Shown here in pieces: positions 34,740-47,200 of a stretch of DNA of 64,000 bases. Location: contig NC_091670.1 of assembly GCF_042453785.1 (NCBI RefSeq), positions 34,111,501-34,175,500 on the forward strand, given 5' to 3'. Source of the stretch: Malus domestica. Taxonomy: Eukaryota > Streptophyta > Magnoliopsida > Rosales > Rosaceae. Positions within the stretch are counted from its first letter, which is position 1, and each line of letters opens with the position of its first letter. Both the position numbers and the translations under genes were made by a program. The notes under the pieces were generated by a model that saw only the letters and a list, made by a program, of their open reading frames with translations, had not been told where the DNA came from and ran no database searches.

Positions 34740-36440
34740 TCTTAAAATTGAGTAAAAGCTATCATTTGATATTACTTTGGATATGAGTTTTCGAGTTCGA
34801 GTTTTGATTGTGTATTGGTACTGTGGAGTTTTAATTTTTGTTTTATTTGGATGTATGGTTGGAAATGAGATATCTAAAACTTTTGTGGAAAAATTAGTGG
34901 CCTCGAAAAGGGCAATTTGATAAAAGCACCTGAAGTTAAAGGTGCATGATTTTGGTTATATGTTGCACTTGTTTGTACGTTTCCATGCTTCGTCGAATTA
35001 GTAGAAGATTGAAATTATGTTTGTAATACTGTGTATATAATTTCATTCATTGTATTATGATTGAGTTTGTAATAAGGGAATCTTGCATTAGGCTCTCGAT
35101 CGTAAGTTTCATGAACATGACACATTTATGTTTGAACAACACGTTAGAGAAGATAACATAGCCAAGAAAGAAGATGAGGCACCTCAACAACCCAATGTGA
35201 GAAGAATGAACATCTCTTAGTATACCATCTAGCATATCTAGTAAATATATATCCGCTTAACCTTTTATATGTAAATAGTATGTACAGTTAGTTGTACATA
35301 CATTCATGTATTATTTTTTGTATGTAAATAGTACTGTAATAGAATTTTCAGTCCCGCACCATCGCATGTGCATCCTTTGCTAGTTACTATAGTCTAAAGT
35401 TGAGGAGGAAATTTTGACACTTTTCATAACCTACAGTAAAACTACCCTGATTTTGGTTTATTTACCAAATTGCCTTTGTACACAAAAATTTGCTCTGTTA
35501 CGGATTTGCCAGGTTCGGCTTGCATTCAAAAGGCCTGGACCAAAACGGCCCAGTCTTGAAACAAGCAAAGTTACTCTTGTACCCGTATAGATTTCAGATC
35601 GGACGGACAGGGGAGAAAATTGTGGGGGTAGTTTTGTCATTGTATATTTGGGATTTGGGGATACCGACTGCCTCGTTCGATGTGATTGAGGGAGTGTTGT
35701 TGCGGACAAGGGGCCTGCAGATAGAGACGAAGAGAGAGAGAGGGAAAGAAGGAGAAATCTTGCAAGGAGAGAGAGAGGCCTAAAGGCCTGGACCAAAACG
35801 GTCCAGACAGAGGTCTAAAGGCCTGAATCTTTTGGTTGGAGATGACCTTACGGATTTGCCAGGTTCGGCTTGCATTCAAAAGGCCCAGACAGAGGCCTAA
35901 AGGCCTGGACCAAAACGGCGCAGTCTTGAAACAAGCAAAGTTACTCTTGTACCCGTTTAGACTTCAGATCGGACGGACAGGGGAGAAAATTGTGGGGGGA
36001 GTGTTGTTGCAGACAAGGGTACGGCCTGCAGGTAGAGAAGAAGAGAGGGAGGGAAAGAAGGAGAAATCTTGCAGACAGACAGAGGTGCAGCAAAGCAAGC
36101 AGCGTTATGGGCTGCACTGAGACAAGGAGAGAGAGAGAGAGATATGCTGAGTTTAATTTTGGTCTGTTCGTTTCTAGGGTTTGTCTTGCTCTGTTCGTTT
36201 TCTTTTTGCTGCTTTTGGATTCAATTCGAATCAAATAATGTAGTTTATCTTGATATGAATTCTCTCTACAACAATAATTAGGGGTTTTTGTTTAAATTAT
36301 CGCTGATTTGCTTTGATTTGGCATTGAATCTTTGTTAATTTGGACTGCAGGTGGTTCTGATATGGAGGAGAAGCTGCAAGAGCTTATGATCTTGCCGACT
36401 TAAGTACGGTCGTTCTTCAACTCATATAAACTTTCCGGTA
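34740..36440. repeat. Segmental duplicate, partner of 27060-28960
   Basis: Same order of landmarks as its partner. It is longer because of an internal tandem duplication: the block starting GATTTGCCAGGTTCGGCTTG occurs at about 35503 and 35857. Near the right end an acceptor-like TTGGACTGCAG precedes ATG at 36362, which opens a 13-codon frame (MEEKLQELMILPT, stop at 36401). This may be a first-exon remnant of an unknown gene. Confidence 0.7.
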
Positions 36441-36499
36441 CGGTTCAAACTCTTAAAGAGTTTTATGATTTTGCAAAATCATGTCTGCAGATGTTCTCT

Positions 36500-39400
36500 T
36501 TAGTTGCAGTTGCATCATTACATTATTACACTACCACTGAATCTACTTAGAAGATACGTAGACCACTATCTGAAATGCAAGATAGATGAACTCGGTCAAA
36601 ACTTAAAAGATTGGACCTAACATTTACACCTTCAAGTGATGTAATATTAAGCATTCACTTGTGTGAGAGATGACAATAGTTAAGTCCACCCACTTCCAGA
36701 GGCTGTTGGTATATGTAAAATCCAAAGACTGGATGAGGGGGCCATGATGATGATGGGATTTTGCTATTTTCTCCAGGCTAAGAAAATAAATAAATAAATA
36801 AACAAATTGCATGTCCCCAGCAGGATAGTGGAATTTGGGGACTCAGATCAGATCTCATTGGTATTGGCTTATCTAGAATATCCCTATCATTTGCAAATGG
36901 GAGGTGGGAGAGAAACTTTGATGGGGCTGACTTGCGAGGGCAACTTTAACATTGGGTGAGATTAGTTGGGGTTGGATCGGATCAAAATCCAAGGTGCTTA
37001 TGCTATTGTGAGAGATTATCTAAGGATGCTGTGGTCGAGAACCTTACTCAAACTTTCTCGTGAGTTAGTTTAGTTAATAAGAGTAGTGCTCTCAATAGGG
37101 CTATCTGACTAGAATTGTAGCACTAAGTTAGATCAGTGCGAGGTCCAGTGAGACTATAATACACAGTACACATACTTTTGTGAGGGATGCACTATAGCTG
37201 ACCCAATCAGCCATTCGTACTGAAATTTTCTTCGTTAAATCAACATGCGGTTAATGTAAGAGACTTTGTCCCAACTATCAATCTGAGGTGCATCTTCGAA
37301 ATCATCAAAATCCTCATTGACACTCCAAACATATAACTATAAACCAACTGGAGTCATTGCAACTTTTGTTAACAGATACTTCCGAATTTGCCATTTTGAT
37401 TATATATTGGTTCTTGATGTCAACTTAATAGAATATTGATGCAAACTGAACTGCTTATTTTATCACATCGATTCACCTATCTCTTGATTTTCCATTATTT
37501 GAAGATGACTCTGTTAATTTATGGTTTTTTGGGAAATTTTCAAGTAAAATGTGCATTGTCTAAATTGCTGCATTTGAGAATGCGATTGTATTGCTGCAGC
37601 CTTTTGAGTGAATTTTGCTGTGGGTATTATACATAGTTGTTGTCGATTATAGTTTGAAAACTCGAAACAGAGAGCGGACATTTTTCTAGTAATGCCCAAA
37701 GCTCAAAGCCCAAATCTCTTTTTCCTCCTATTCCCAATCCCCTTTTTCCTTCCATCCACAACCTACCAACCCTCCACGGCTCCACCTCTCTCCTTTCCAC
37801 CACCACCTAATTTCTTAATTTCTAATTTTTTTTTTTTTTGATAATGTACTAAATTAGTTGCAGTTGCATCATTGCATTATTACACTATACCACTGAATCT
37901 ACTTAGAAGATATGTAGGCCACTCTCTGAAATGCAAGATAGATGAACTCAGTCAAAACTTAAAAGATTGGACCCCTAGCATGATCTATCTGACATCCTCA
38001 GCGGTACCAATTTAATCGATAAATTGATGACGCCACCAATATATTTACACCTTCAACTGATGCAATATTAAACGTTCACTTTGTGAGAGATGAGGATAGT
38101 TAAGCACACCGACTTCCAGAGGCTGTTGATATTTGTAAAATTCAAAGAACTAAACCTAATAGAAGGAGAAGCTTTACTTTGAAAATAAGGATCTATTATG
38201 GTAGGGAAGATATAATATTTTGACATATTAAAAATCACATAATCAGTAGTTCACGTGAAACTTAATGAGGAGTTCATGCATAACACGACTTTAGGAACAG
38301 CTAGGACCAATTTTAATGCAAGAGAACATTTCATACTTAATGAATCAGTGACCTAAATTTTTCTCGAGCACTCAATCTACTTGGTGCGATGGCAAGTGCC
38401 TTCGTCCATGAGCGGTAGGTCTCGGGTTCGAGACTTGGGAGCAGCCTCTCCATAAATGGGGGTAAGGCTAGCCGACATTCACCTCTCCCAGACCCTGCGT
38501 AAAGCGGGAGCCTTGTGCACTGGGTACGACTCAATCTATGCGTAAGATACTACAAATAAGAGCAAAGTTCAAAACAAATGCAGGGCAACAATGTGCATTC
38601 TATTCCACATATTAATTCCTAAAAATGAAAATCTGTCATAAAATCAGAACGGTGTTTGATCTCGTCTTCCCAAATCTAACAGACACAATCAATCTCAACG
38701 AAATAATAAACCACATGATTGACATTCTCTCTTTCGAAATAGCTAATTCAGTTGAGTTCTTATACTAAAAAAATGTAGGGAAAGGATGGTTACAAAAAGC
38801 ATATACATAACACATATTATAAGACATTGATACTAAGTATCATCTGCTGTAGTCAATTTGGTAAAAACTTGACAAAATTCAGTATCTACATGCATTTAAT
38901 CAGAGACAGCTGGGGTAGTCTCCATCTTCATTACAATTTTACTACTGGTTGACCATTGGGAATATCGGAGAAGGTTTGCTGGCATGAAAAACCTCTAACC
39001 ATACAAACAGTATCTTCTTTATTGAAAAGCTTTGGAAAAAAAAGTGAAGAATATTTTATCCCAATTACAATTGGAATGATCAGCTTTATCTTTTTCATGT
39101 TTTTTTTTTAAGAACCAAAAGAAAAACAATAAGGTTTAGGTTAAATCAACATGCCGGTTAATGTAATAGACTTTGTCCCATCAATCAATCTGAGGTGCAT
39201 CTTCTAAATCATCAAAATCCTCACTGACACTCAAACATATAAGCGAACAGGAGCCATTGCAACTTTTGTTAACATATACTTCCGAATTCGCCATTTTGAC
39301 TGTATATTGATTCTTGATGTCAACTTAATAGAATATTGATGCAAACTGAACTGCTTATTTTATCGCATTGATTCACCTATTTCTTGGTTTTTCAATTATT

Positions 39401-39750
39401 TGGAGATGACTATTAATTTGTGGTTTTGTGGGAATTACTCAAGTAAAATGTGCATTGTCTAATTATTGCATTTGAGAATGCGATTGTATTGCTGCAGCCT
39501 TTTGATTGAATTTTGCTGTAGATATTATTCATAACTGTTGTCGATTGTAGTTTGAAAACCCGATACAGAGAGTGGACATTTTTCAAGTAATGCCCAAAGC
39601 CCAAATCTATTTTTCCTCCTATTCCCAATTCCCTTTTTCCTTCCACCCACAACCTACCAACTCTCCACGGATCCACCACCTGCTCCACCTCTCTCCTGTC
39701 CACCACCAACGAATTTCTTAATTTCTATTTTTCATTTTTGATAATGTCCT
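36500..39750. repeat. Tandem duplication, units 36500-37850 and 37855-39750
   Basis: Both units begin TTAGTTGCAGTTGCATCATT (36500 and 37855) and share CACTTCCAGAGGCTGTTG (36690 and 38110), ACTTTGTCCCA (37264 and 39169), GCAAACTGAACTGCTTATTT (37440 and 39342) and a C-rich end with CTCCACCTCTCTCCT (37783 and 39680). The second unit is longer, partly from a SINE at 38380-38528. No coding content is supported. Confidence 0.75.
38380..38528 (+). mobile_element. tRNA-derived SINE, 149 bp
   Basis: Begins with a tRNA-like head carrying an A box (TGGTGCGATGG) and a B box (GGGTTCGAGAC), the internal RNA polymerase III promoter. It ends GCCTTGTGCACTGGGTACGA, resembling Au-type plant SINEs. Flanked by ACTCAATCTA repeats (38370-38379 and 38529-38538). 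Not a tRNA gene: no cloverleaf beyond the boxes. Confidence 0.8.
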
Positions 39751-40583
39751 AATTTTTAAATTTAACTAAGCTTACAAATCTTAGCCCAAATTAATAATAC
39801 AGGATGCTATTCAAATAGATGTATAATGGATGAAATTTTTTGAATTTCTAATAGATTATAGTTATTGCTATGCTTATTAGATTGTAATTTATGATTTTTT
39901 ACTATTTGATATGTATGTATGTATGTATGTATGTATGTTCGTTCATTAACTGATATGATTTTTTGTTTTAATAATTGATATGTGTAGAAATTAGAAGTTT
40001 GGAACGATATTAACACGTGAAAACATTATCGATTAGTTTGGTCAATATTATTTCTCATTTTAACTCCAATTTTGGATGGTTCTGATCCGATTTTGGATAC
40101 TTCAAGTCCAATACTAGGACCACCCAATGTTAGAAGTCTGGATCCGCCATTGCCACGAGGCGCTCGTAAGATGTTCCTGGTTTTGAGCCTAATCGGAATC
40201 TGCCAAGGTCGGGGGAGGGGGGCACTTATCCAGATCTCCAGCGTTTTGGGAGTGGCTCAGATTTCATTTAGATATATGTTATCAAAGACATGTTCCTTTG
40301 TAAACTTATTCAGCGTTTTGTAAATCCACATTTTTGTTTTGTTTGAATAGATAATTAAGTCCTTGAATGCAACTGTTGTTAGAACATTATTATTTTTATC
40401 TGCATCGAATATGAATTTCGAACTTCCGACAAACAATTGAAGTTAAATCTTAATCAACGCAAACAACTGAAGTACTTAAAACAGAACACATCGTGTCCTA
40501 GTAGCTTATTACACATTATAAAGACCAACAGAAAGCATCACGCATGGTAAGAATACTATATGAGTTCAGTACATTTTTTCGAA
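39751..40583. other. Spacer, 3' flank of the RLP gene
   Basis: AT-rich, with a (GTAT)n microsatellite at about 39911-39940. Carries the region 3' of the minus-strand RLP. The 83-codon frame at 40072-40323 has no recognised motif. Confidence 0.4.
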
Positions 40584-43268
40584 TCAAATTTTTCTTTGCA
40601 ACCGAGCCACTTTCAATGCAATTGCTAATGCTACTTTATCTTTCATATCATCAAAGAAATGAAAATAGGCATACCTCCATGACTTCTTTACGATTAATGT
40701 GCCACAAACTCCCCAAAAGCTTGTAATGAAGCCGAGTGTGATACTGACATAGAGCCAAAGCTTTCCATTATCGTCATCATCTTTATTATCTCCTGCATCA
40801 CTAGAGGGAAAAGGCGGTGTTTCATCTCCCGGGCACTTGGTTGAAAGAGGAACCCCACAGAGTAATGGATTGCCTTCATAAATGGAAGAGTCCTCAAGCG
40901 TCTGGAGTTGGTTGCCCGAAGGAATTCTTCCAGCCAAGTTGTTGAAAGACAAGTTCACATGAGCCAAGAGCGATAAAGAGGAGTAACTTTGAGGAATTTG
41001 TCCCGAAAGGCGATTGTGTGAGAGATCAAGAGTTTCCAACCAATGCAAATTTCCAATCGTTGAGGGAATGTTCCCCCTTAACTGATTTCTTGACAAGTTC
41101 AAGGTTCCCAATGCAATGAGGCTGGTCATTTCTTCAGGAATTTCGCCTTCTAAATTATTTGATGAAAGATCAATGCTATAAACCCATTTCAAAGCAGTGC
41201 TGTAATAAACGAGTTCGCTTCCTTTCGCCGTGACTGTTGTTTGGATCTCATCATATCTAGTGTCTGAATAATTATTGGATGGAGAGAAAGTCAAAGTCGT
41301 CAAATTCTTCAAACACTTGGGAATGGTCCCTGAAAGATTGTTATGGCCAAGGTCTAGGATGTGAAGGAAGGGAAGATTGCAAAGATGGCGCGGGATATGT
41401 CCACTTAAAAAGTTGGAGTGCAAACGAAGCGTAGACAAATAGGAGTTGTTTGATCCGATCCATAAAGGAACACTTCCGGTTAATTTGTTGCCCCCAAGAT
41501 CAATACTGCTCAAGTAAGTTGCATTCTTCAACTCGAAAGGAATTTCGCCACCAAAATTGTTGTTGTTCATCTTCAATATATGTAGAGAACTCGGGACCCC
41601 CATTGAACTCGGAATATTACCAGAGAGGTTATTGTCTGCCACATCAACAACCCATATATCATGCCACACACTCCATGCTTCTGGGAATTCTCCGTAAAAC
41701 TGATTGCTCCTTAGGGACAGGATTGTCAAGTTCTGCATGTCGCATAGAGAGGATGGAATTGTACCATTCAAGTGATTCTCCGCAAGATTCAAATATCTTA
41801 ATTTGGGCATCAGTTGTCCGAAATTTGAAGGAATAGGCCCGGAAAAACTATTACTTTGGAGATGAAGATAAGTGGCATCAGAAGAGAAATGTGGAAGTGG
41901 ACCTTCAAATTGATTACGACTCAAATCCATATAATGTAAATTTGGAAATTTGAGTTGGGATTGAAGCTTTCCGCGGATTTGGTTGCGAGATAAAACCAAA
42001 TATTCAACTTTGGAAGATAAGTTGAAGAACCATTCCTCTGGTATAGAATCTGAGATTCTGGTACTACTAAGGGTGACATAAAGTAGCTCAGTTTGAGATT
42101 GAAGCCATACAGGAAATGCAGGACCTACACTACAATTTGTAATGTAAATTGTGTGGAGCTGGAAGGGGGGAATCCACTCATAACTCACATTGAAAATGAG
42201 CGGCATAGCTCCATCCGTGGACAGATAAAGAGATTGCAGTCTTGTGAGATTTATGAAATGAGTTTCTGTTAAAATGCCTTCCCATGAATTCCCATCCAAA
42301 CCCAGGTCAACTAGCTCAGATAGTTGGCCCAAACTTTCGGGAATAGATCCGTTCATGTTGTTGTTCCAAAGGTTTAGACTTTTCAAGGATGACAAGTTTC
42401 CAACAGAAGTTGGAAACGAGCCCCAAAACAAGTTGCTGTGGAGCTCAAGGTGCTGCAAGTTTGTTGGAACTCTTAAGGAGCAAGACAATTCTGTTGCAAA
42501 CTCATTGGAAGACAAATCTAGTGACTCTAATCTGTTGTTTGTGCAATTTGAGAAACCACTCAAAAGCTCTTGAAACCCCCCATCAAATTCGTTGCGAGCG
42601 AGGTTTAAGGTCTTTAGATTGCAAAAGTTTCCAAGGAGTTTGGGAATTCTACCTTTGAGGTCATTATCAGATAAATCAAGGTGTTTAAGAGATTCGAGGC
42701 TTGCAAGTTGGGGAGGAAAATGACCGGTGAAATAATTTCCACTTAGGTCAAGTGTTTGGAGGTTGGTAAGGTTGAAAATGCTTTTGGGAAATTCAGATTC
42801 TCCCCCAGATGATGCAAATGAGAAGTTGAAATATCTCAAAGTTGGAAGTTGGCAAACAATGTGAATCCCTTGGAAATGATTGTAACTTAGGTCTAGGTAG
42901 CTCAAATGTTTCAAGGTAAGCAAGGATGAAGTTACCTTACCTGCCAAGCGAGACCTTTCAACAGCGTCCCACCCTACATCACCTCCCAACCACCGAGTTG
43001 CATAAGTATTACGGAGGTCAATTTTTGTAGCGTGACCAGTGAGGTTGTCGCACGAAATCCCTTCCCATTGACAGCAATCGTGACCAACCCAAGAAGAAAG
43101 CCGACGGGACTGATCGGTGAGGTGTTGTTTAAAGCTGAGAAGTGCTCCTCTCTCTTCCTCGATGCATGATTTCGCAGTGACTGAAAGATATGAAGAGGCC
43201 AAAACCAGAAAGAGCAAAATGTTGAGGTGAAAAGTAGGGTTGAATAAGCAAGCATGGAACCTACCCAT
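40584..43268 (-). CDS. LRR receptor-like protein, EIX2-type, 894 aa, intact but short
   Basis: Single-exon receptor of the same family as 12328-15285. The start is set at the ATG at 43268 (MGRFHACLF), because the 60 codons upstream read through leader sequence and the paralogous stub starts at the same place. Parts in order: signal peptide (about 13-31), LRRNT ([27 protein letters not shown]), LRR array, island ([13 protein letters not shown]), [12 protein letters not shown], acidic stretch, membrane helix (about 837-860) and a 34-residue tail with YAYF. It lacks an LRR block of about 100 residues near the N-terminus (NWLSRLSSL to LPSLLELHL in the 985-aa relative). The frame is open and the join is smooth. 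Expected at the plasma membrane in microbe sensing; ligand unknown. Confidence 0.9.
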   Translation of the reverse strand: MGRFHACLFNPTFHLNILLFLVLASSYLSVTAKSCIEEERGALLSFKQHLTDQSRRLSSWVGHDCCQWEGISCDNLTGHATKIDLRNTYATRWLGGDVGWDAVERSRLAGKVTSSLLTLKHLSYLDLSYNHFQGIHIVCQLPTLRYFNFSFASSGGESEFPKSIFNLTNLQTLDLSGNYFTGHFPPQLASLESLKHLDLSDNDLKGRIPKLLGNFCNLKTLNLARNEFDGGFQELLSGFSNCTNNRLESLDLSSNEFATELSCSLRVPTNLQHLELHSNLFWGSFPTSVGNLSSLKSLNLWNNNMNGSIPESLGQLSELVDLGLDGNSWEGILTETHFINLTRLQSLYLSTDGAMPLIFNVSYEWIPPFQLHTIYITNCSVGPAFPVWLQSQTELLYVTLSSTRISDSIPEEWFFNLSSKVEYLVLSRNQIRGKLQSQLKFPNLHYMDLSRNQFEGPLPHFSSDATYLHLQSNSFSGPIPSNFGQLMPKLRYLNLAENHLNGTIPSSLCDMQNLTILSLRSNQFYGEFPEAWSVWHDIWVVDVADNNLSGNIPSSMGVPSSLHILKMNNNNFGGEIPFELKNATYLSSIDLGGNKLTGSVPLWIGSNNSYLSTLRLHSNFLSGHIPRHLCNLPFLHILDLGHNNLSGTIPKCLKNLTTLTFSPSNNYSDTRYDEIQTTVTAKGSELVYYSTALKWVYSIDLSSNNLEGEIPEEMTSLIALGTLNLSRNQLRGNIPSTIGNLHWLETLDLSHNRLSGQIPQSYSSLSLLAHVNLSFNNLAGRIPSGNQLQTLEDSSIYEGNPLLCGVPLSTKCPGDETPPFPSSDAGDNKDDDDNGKLWLYVSITLGFITSFWGVCGTLIVKKSWRYAYFHFFDDMKDKVALAIALKVARLQRKI

Positions 43269-44208
43269 TTTTACCAAGTTTTTCTTTTTTGTTGCAGATG
43301 GCTGGCTACTGAGGTGAGGATACAAGTCAATATATAAGAAGCTGAAGCTTGTTAGGAAATCGATGGGGTCGAAAATTCCAAGTCCTCCGCCCATTCTACA
43401 AGTTAGCAAAGTCCTCTTAGGTTGACTAGACTTGGGTCTATATCGCACCGTTTTTCACGAATGAAATGTTGAAATTTGATCAAATGAAATTTAATTAAAT
43501 CTCAACATTTGCTTTTCGTGTTTTGAGGTGCAAAAGGAGCATCACTCGTTTGAAAATGCTTTTAAAATAATTAAAAGCGTTTTTAAAGAAAATAATTTTG
43601 AGTTCCAAGAATTGGTTCCACACAATGGCATGTAAGACGTACGTCGAAGCATAAGAAAATTGTGTGTTTTATGAGGAATTAGTAACAAAAAGAAAAGTGA
43701 AACTGCTTTGTTATTGAAGGGAGAAATACAGAAGATATTTATAGCCAACATCAATTAATCGATGCCAGAAACCAATAAATTTAAATAAAATAAAGATAAA
43801 AATAAAAAACACATTTGAGAAAGAAAAAGAAAATTCTAGTTTATCTAATTGCCGAGTTGGGTGGCGTCCACTGAGTCACAGACAGACCGAGTCAAAAAGG
43901 CACGTACGCTTCTCACTTTTCCAGTCAGTGACCTTTGCTGACCAAAATGCCCTCACCCCAAAGTCTAAAATCTCATAACTACCCCTAAGAGCTCAAGAAG
44001 AACATCTCAGCCGTTGATCCTCCAAATGACAAAAACCATCATCATCGACATCGACGGCAGGTGGACTACGAAAAGGTAGTGCGTGGGCCCTTACTCCCAG
44101 ACCCGGGTAACAGTATTTGATTTTTGAATTTCTCACACTTAATGTTTTTCTTTTCTATAATAATTTTGAATAATTATACAATTTAGGGGAATGAAAATAA
44201 AAAGATGG
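43269..44208 (-). promoter_or_regulatory. Upstream region of the intact RLP
   Basis: Shared with the duplicated region at 20563-23560, which dates its sequence to before that duplication. Upstream, a TTGACT-rich part (43890-44000) is also duplicated. No TATA box is assigned. It lies between the RLP start and the last exon of DUF1639, both on the minus strand. Confidence 0.45.
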
Positions 44209-47200
44209 CTACTCGGAATCACTGTCGATGCTGTCCATTCCCTTGAGTCCCCTTCTCTTTTGCTGCACATGCAACCCAACCAAAATATTATGCAACCTTT
44301 ACTATTTTATCTATTTATTTGTTGAAGAATATCCATTTGTCTTTTCTTATATCAGTTGTTATGCGTATTTCACTAATAAATTAAACTACGTAATTCATAT
44401 TTTTAAGATGAAAAAGTAGAATTTATGATTTCAATGCATTAATTATGTAATTTAATTTACTAGTGGAATACGAGAGTCAAGTGATTTCAATTCCTCTTCT
44501 TTGTTATATTAAATTTTGTATACTTGGCATAAAACAAATAAAAGAAATTTTGAAGTTATTAGGCGTTACAAACAAATCAAAATTTGAGAACTAGTTATGC
44601 TCCTGCATTGTATTTTTGGAATTAAAAGAGGAATGTTTTTTTTTTTAATCCAAAATTCTTTATAAGATTAACATAACTTCTCCCTTTCATTCTTGATATT
44701 TAAAATTGATATAAATTGTCCTAAGATTGCCCACCGTTTCATGATAAATATTTGTTAAATTGAGGATATTTTTGTCAAATCAATTATTCCTCTTGAACTG
44801 GTAGTTTCTTTGATTTAACAAATATATTTTACTAAATTACCAAAATAATTAACGATGGACAATCTCAAATACCACTTTTATCGGTTTTAAATCTCAAAGA
44901 TTAAAATCAGGAGTTATTATAATTTCAGAGACTACCACTTTTATCGGTTTTAAATCTCAAAGATTAAAATCAGGAGTTATTATAATTTCAGAGACCATTT
45001 TAAAAATCAACTATTTCTCTTGAACTGGTAGTTTCTTTAATTTAACAAAGATTTTTTTTACTAAAATATCATAATAATTGACAGTAGATAATCTCAAATA
45101 CCACTTTTATCGGTTTTAAATCTCAAAAATTAAAATAAAGAGTTATAATAATTCCAGAGATCATTTTAACTAAAAAGCCAAAGAGGAATAACATGTCATT
45201 AACACTAAAAAAAATGGAATGTCAAAATACACTTCCATAAATAAATTATATACAGGCTGTTTTTCACTTTTCACCACTATAAGAAACATTATTAATGTTG
45301 GTATGAAAAGACAATGTTAAATATTATTATTCTCCACTTTAAGCACCTAATTATTTCCTCCACTAAGAAAACAAAAAGTGAATGACAATTAGTCGCAAAC
45401 TTTTGAGCAATGTAATTATATACGAATACCTTTCATGAATCTATCGTTGAAGTTAGTCTAATAACGCATTATCATGTCAATGTTTTTTATTCACATATCA
45501 ATACATTTTTGAACTGGAACGCAGCGGTAGCATTTAACCCGTTTCACATAACACCTGACCTCAAATCTAGTTGGATCTTGTTCTCTAGCAAAAATATATT
45601 TCCTTTTCCATATTAATGAAGGTGTGTGGATATTTAAAATTTATAAAAATCTGAGGAAAAAGACAAAAGAGGAAAACAGCAGGAAAGAGCAGCATATTAC
45701 CTTCTTCACACATTTCTTCTCCCTGACCTCATATCGATTCCTTGTCAAGTCAGATAGCCACATCCCTGGAAAACAATACTGCCAACAAACAAATATATTT
45801 CAATTAATTTTTTTTGTTTTTAATTAAACCCAAAAATTAAAATTAAAATTAAAATTGAAGAAAAATGATTTTTTAAATTTTAACATACCTGCAGAGTTCT
45901 ATCAATATTTTTGGCCCTTTTTTTGGGTCTCTGAGGGAGCTTTGTGCCTTTCATTGCAAGGAAATCATCTTCCTTCTCCTTCCTCGACAAAGCAATATAA
46001 ATTCTCGGCCACTCCACCACTTCGTAGTTCACCTTCTCCGCTGCGGCAGCGGCACCACAATTAGCCGCCGCTCCCGAACCAGCCGCTAATTGATCCGATT
46101 GCAACAAAGTAGAATCAGCTTGAGCTCCATTTGGCTTGCTGTCATTTTTGGCTGCTGCTGATGACCTGCCTGAGCAAGCTGGCACCTTTCTCTCATTTTT
46201 CTCCGGCGGAGGAGATCGTTTACCCGCCGTAGATCTAGAAGCGGCTCGGCCGTTGCTGCCACCAGTAGGGTTTCTCGATGGCGACCCATTAACCTCGGCA
46301 GATCGATCTTCCAAATTCCTGGTCATGGCCAAAGAGAAGAGGAGATCGTAATAAATGGGTGAGTTGGGAGATTTAGGTGGATGAAAAAGGAAGGGACTTT
46401 TGGGAGTGGGAGGGATCAGATGGAGGGTTTTTTTCTACACTGTCCCAGAACAGAGATAAGTAATCAGAGGGAAAGACAACAGAAAAAGACAGGATTTGAT
46501 ACCCAATTAAATGAAGAAAAAGCAAGATTAACCTTCTATTATATACTAATTAATTAGATAAATACTCTCACTGCCTCCAAGAAAATCTTTAAAAAAAAAA
46601 ACACAAATTCCAATGAGAAAAAAAGGGAAATTGGGAGGGAGGATTTTCAAGGAAGGTGATGAGATTTTTATGAATTTTCTATAAATCCACTTCACAAAAA
46701 GTGAAAAAACAAGGCAAAAAACAGAGAAAGAGCAAAACAGAGCATTTGAATCTGTTTGGTCTCTGTGAGAGAAAGCAGCTGAGAGACCATGAGAGAGGTG
46801 GATGATGAAGGAAATTTTATGGTGTATCGAGGGGTAAAAGGGTCAAATAAATGAAAAATTGTAAAAACGCGTAGTTTTTGAAGATGGATTGAACAGGATC
46901 AGCTGGACAAGAACATGGGTTGGTTGTACCAAAAAGGACCCAAAGGGTTTGTAAATTTTAGATCTTGAACCAAAGGACTAAACAGTCTCTGAGAAAACAA
47001 AATCTCAGCCTGCAAAAACCCCAAATAAAATCATAGCATATATTAGGAAAAAAATGGGTGGACCAAAAAGTAAAACCAACGTGATTGGAGGACTGGACTT
47101 TAAATATTTTTGACAAGAACAGAGATAATGCAAGATCTACCAAATGATCCGGAGCAGTAAAAATTGCATTAAAAGAGGTAAATATTATTAATCCACAGGG

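Noticed and set aside
38380-38450. tRNA gene on the plus strand
   Set aside because: A and B boxes are present but there is no cloverleaf, and the sequence continues as a SINE body with a target duplication.
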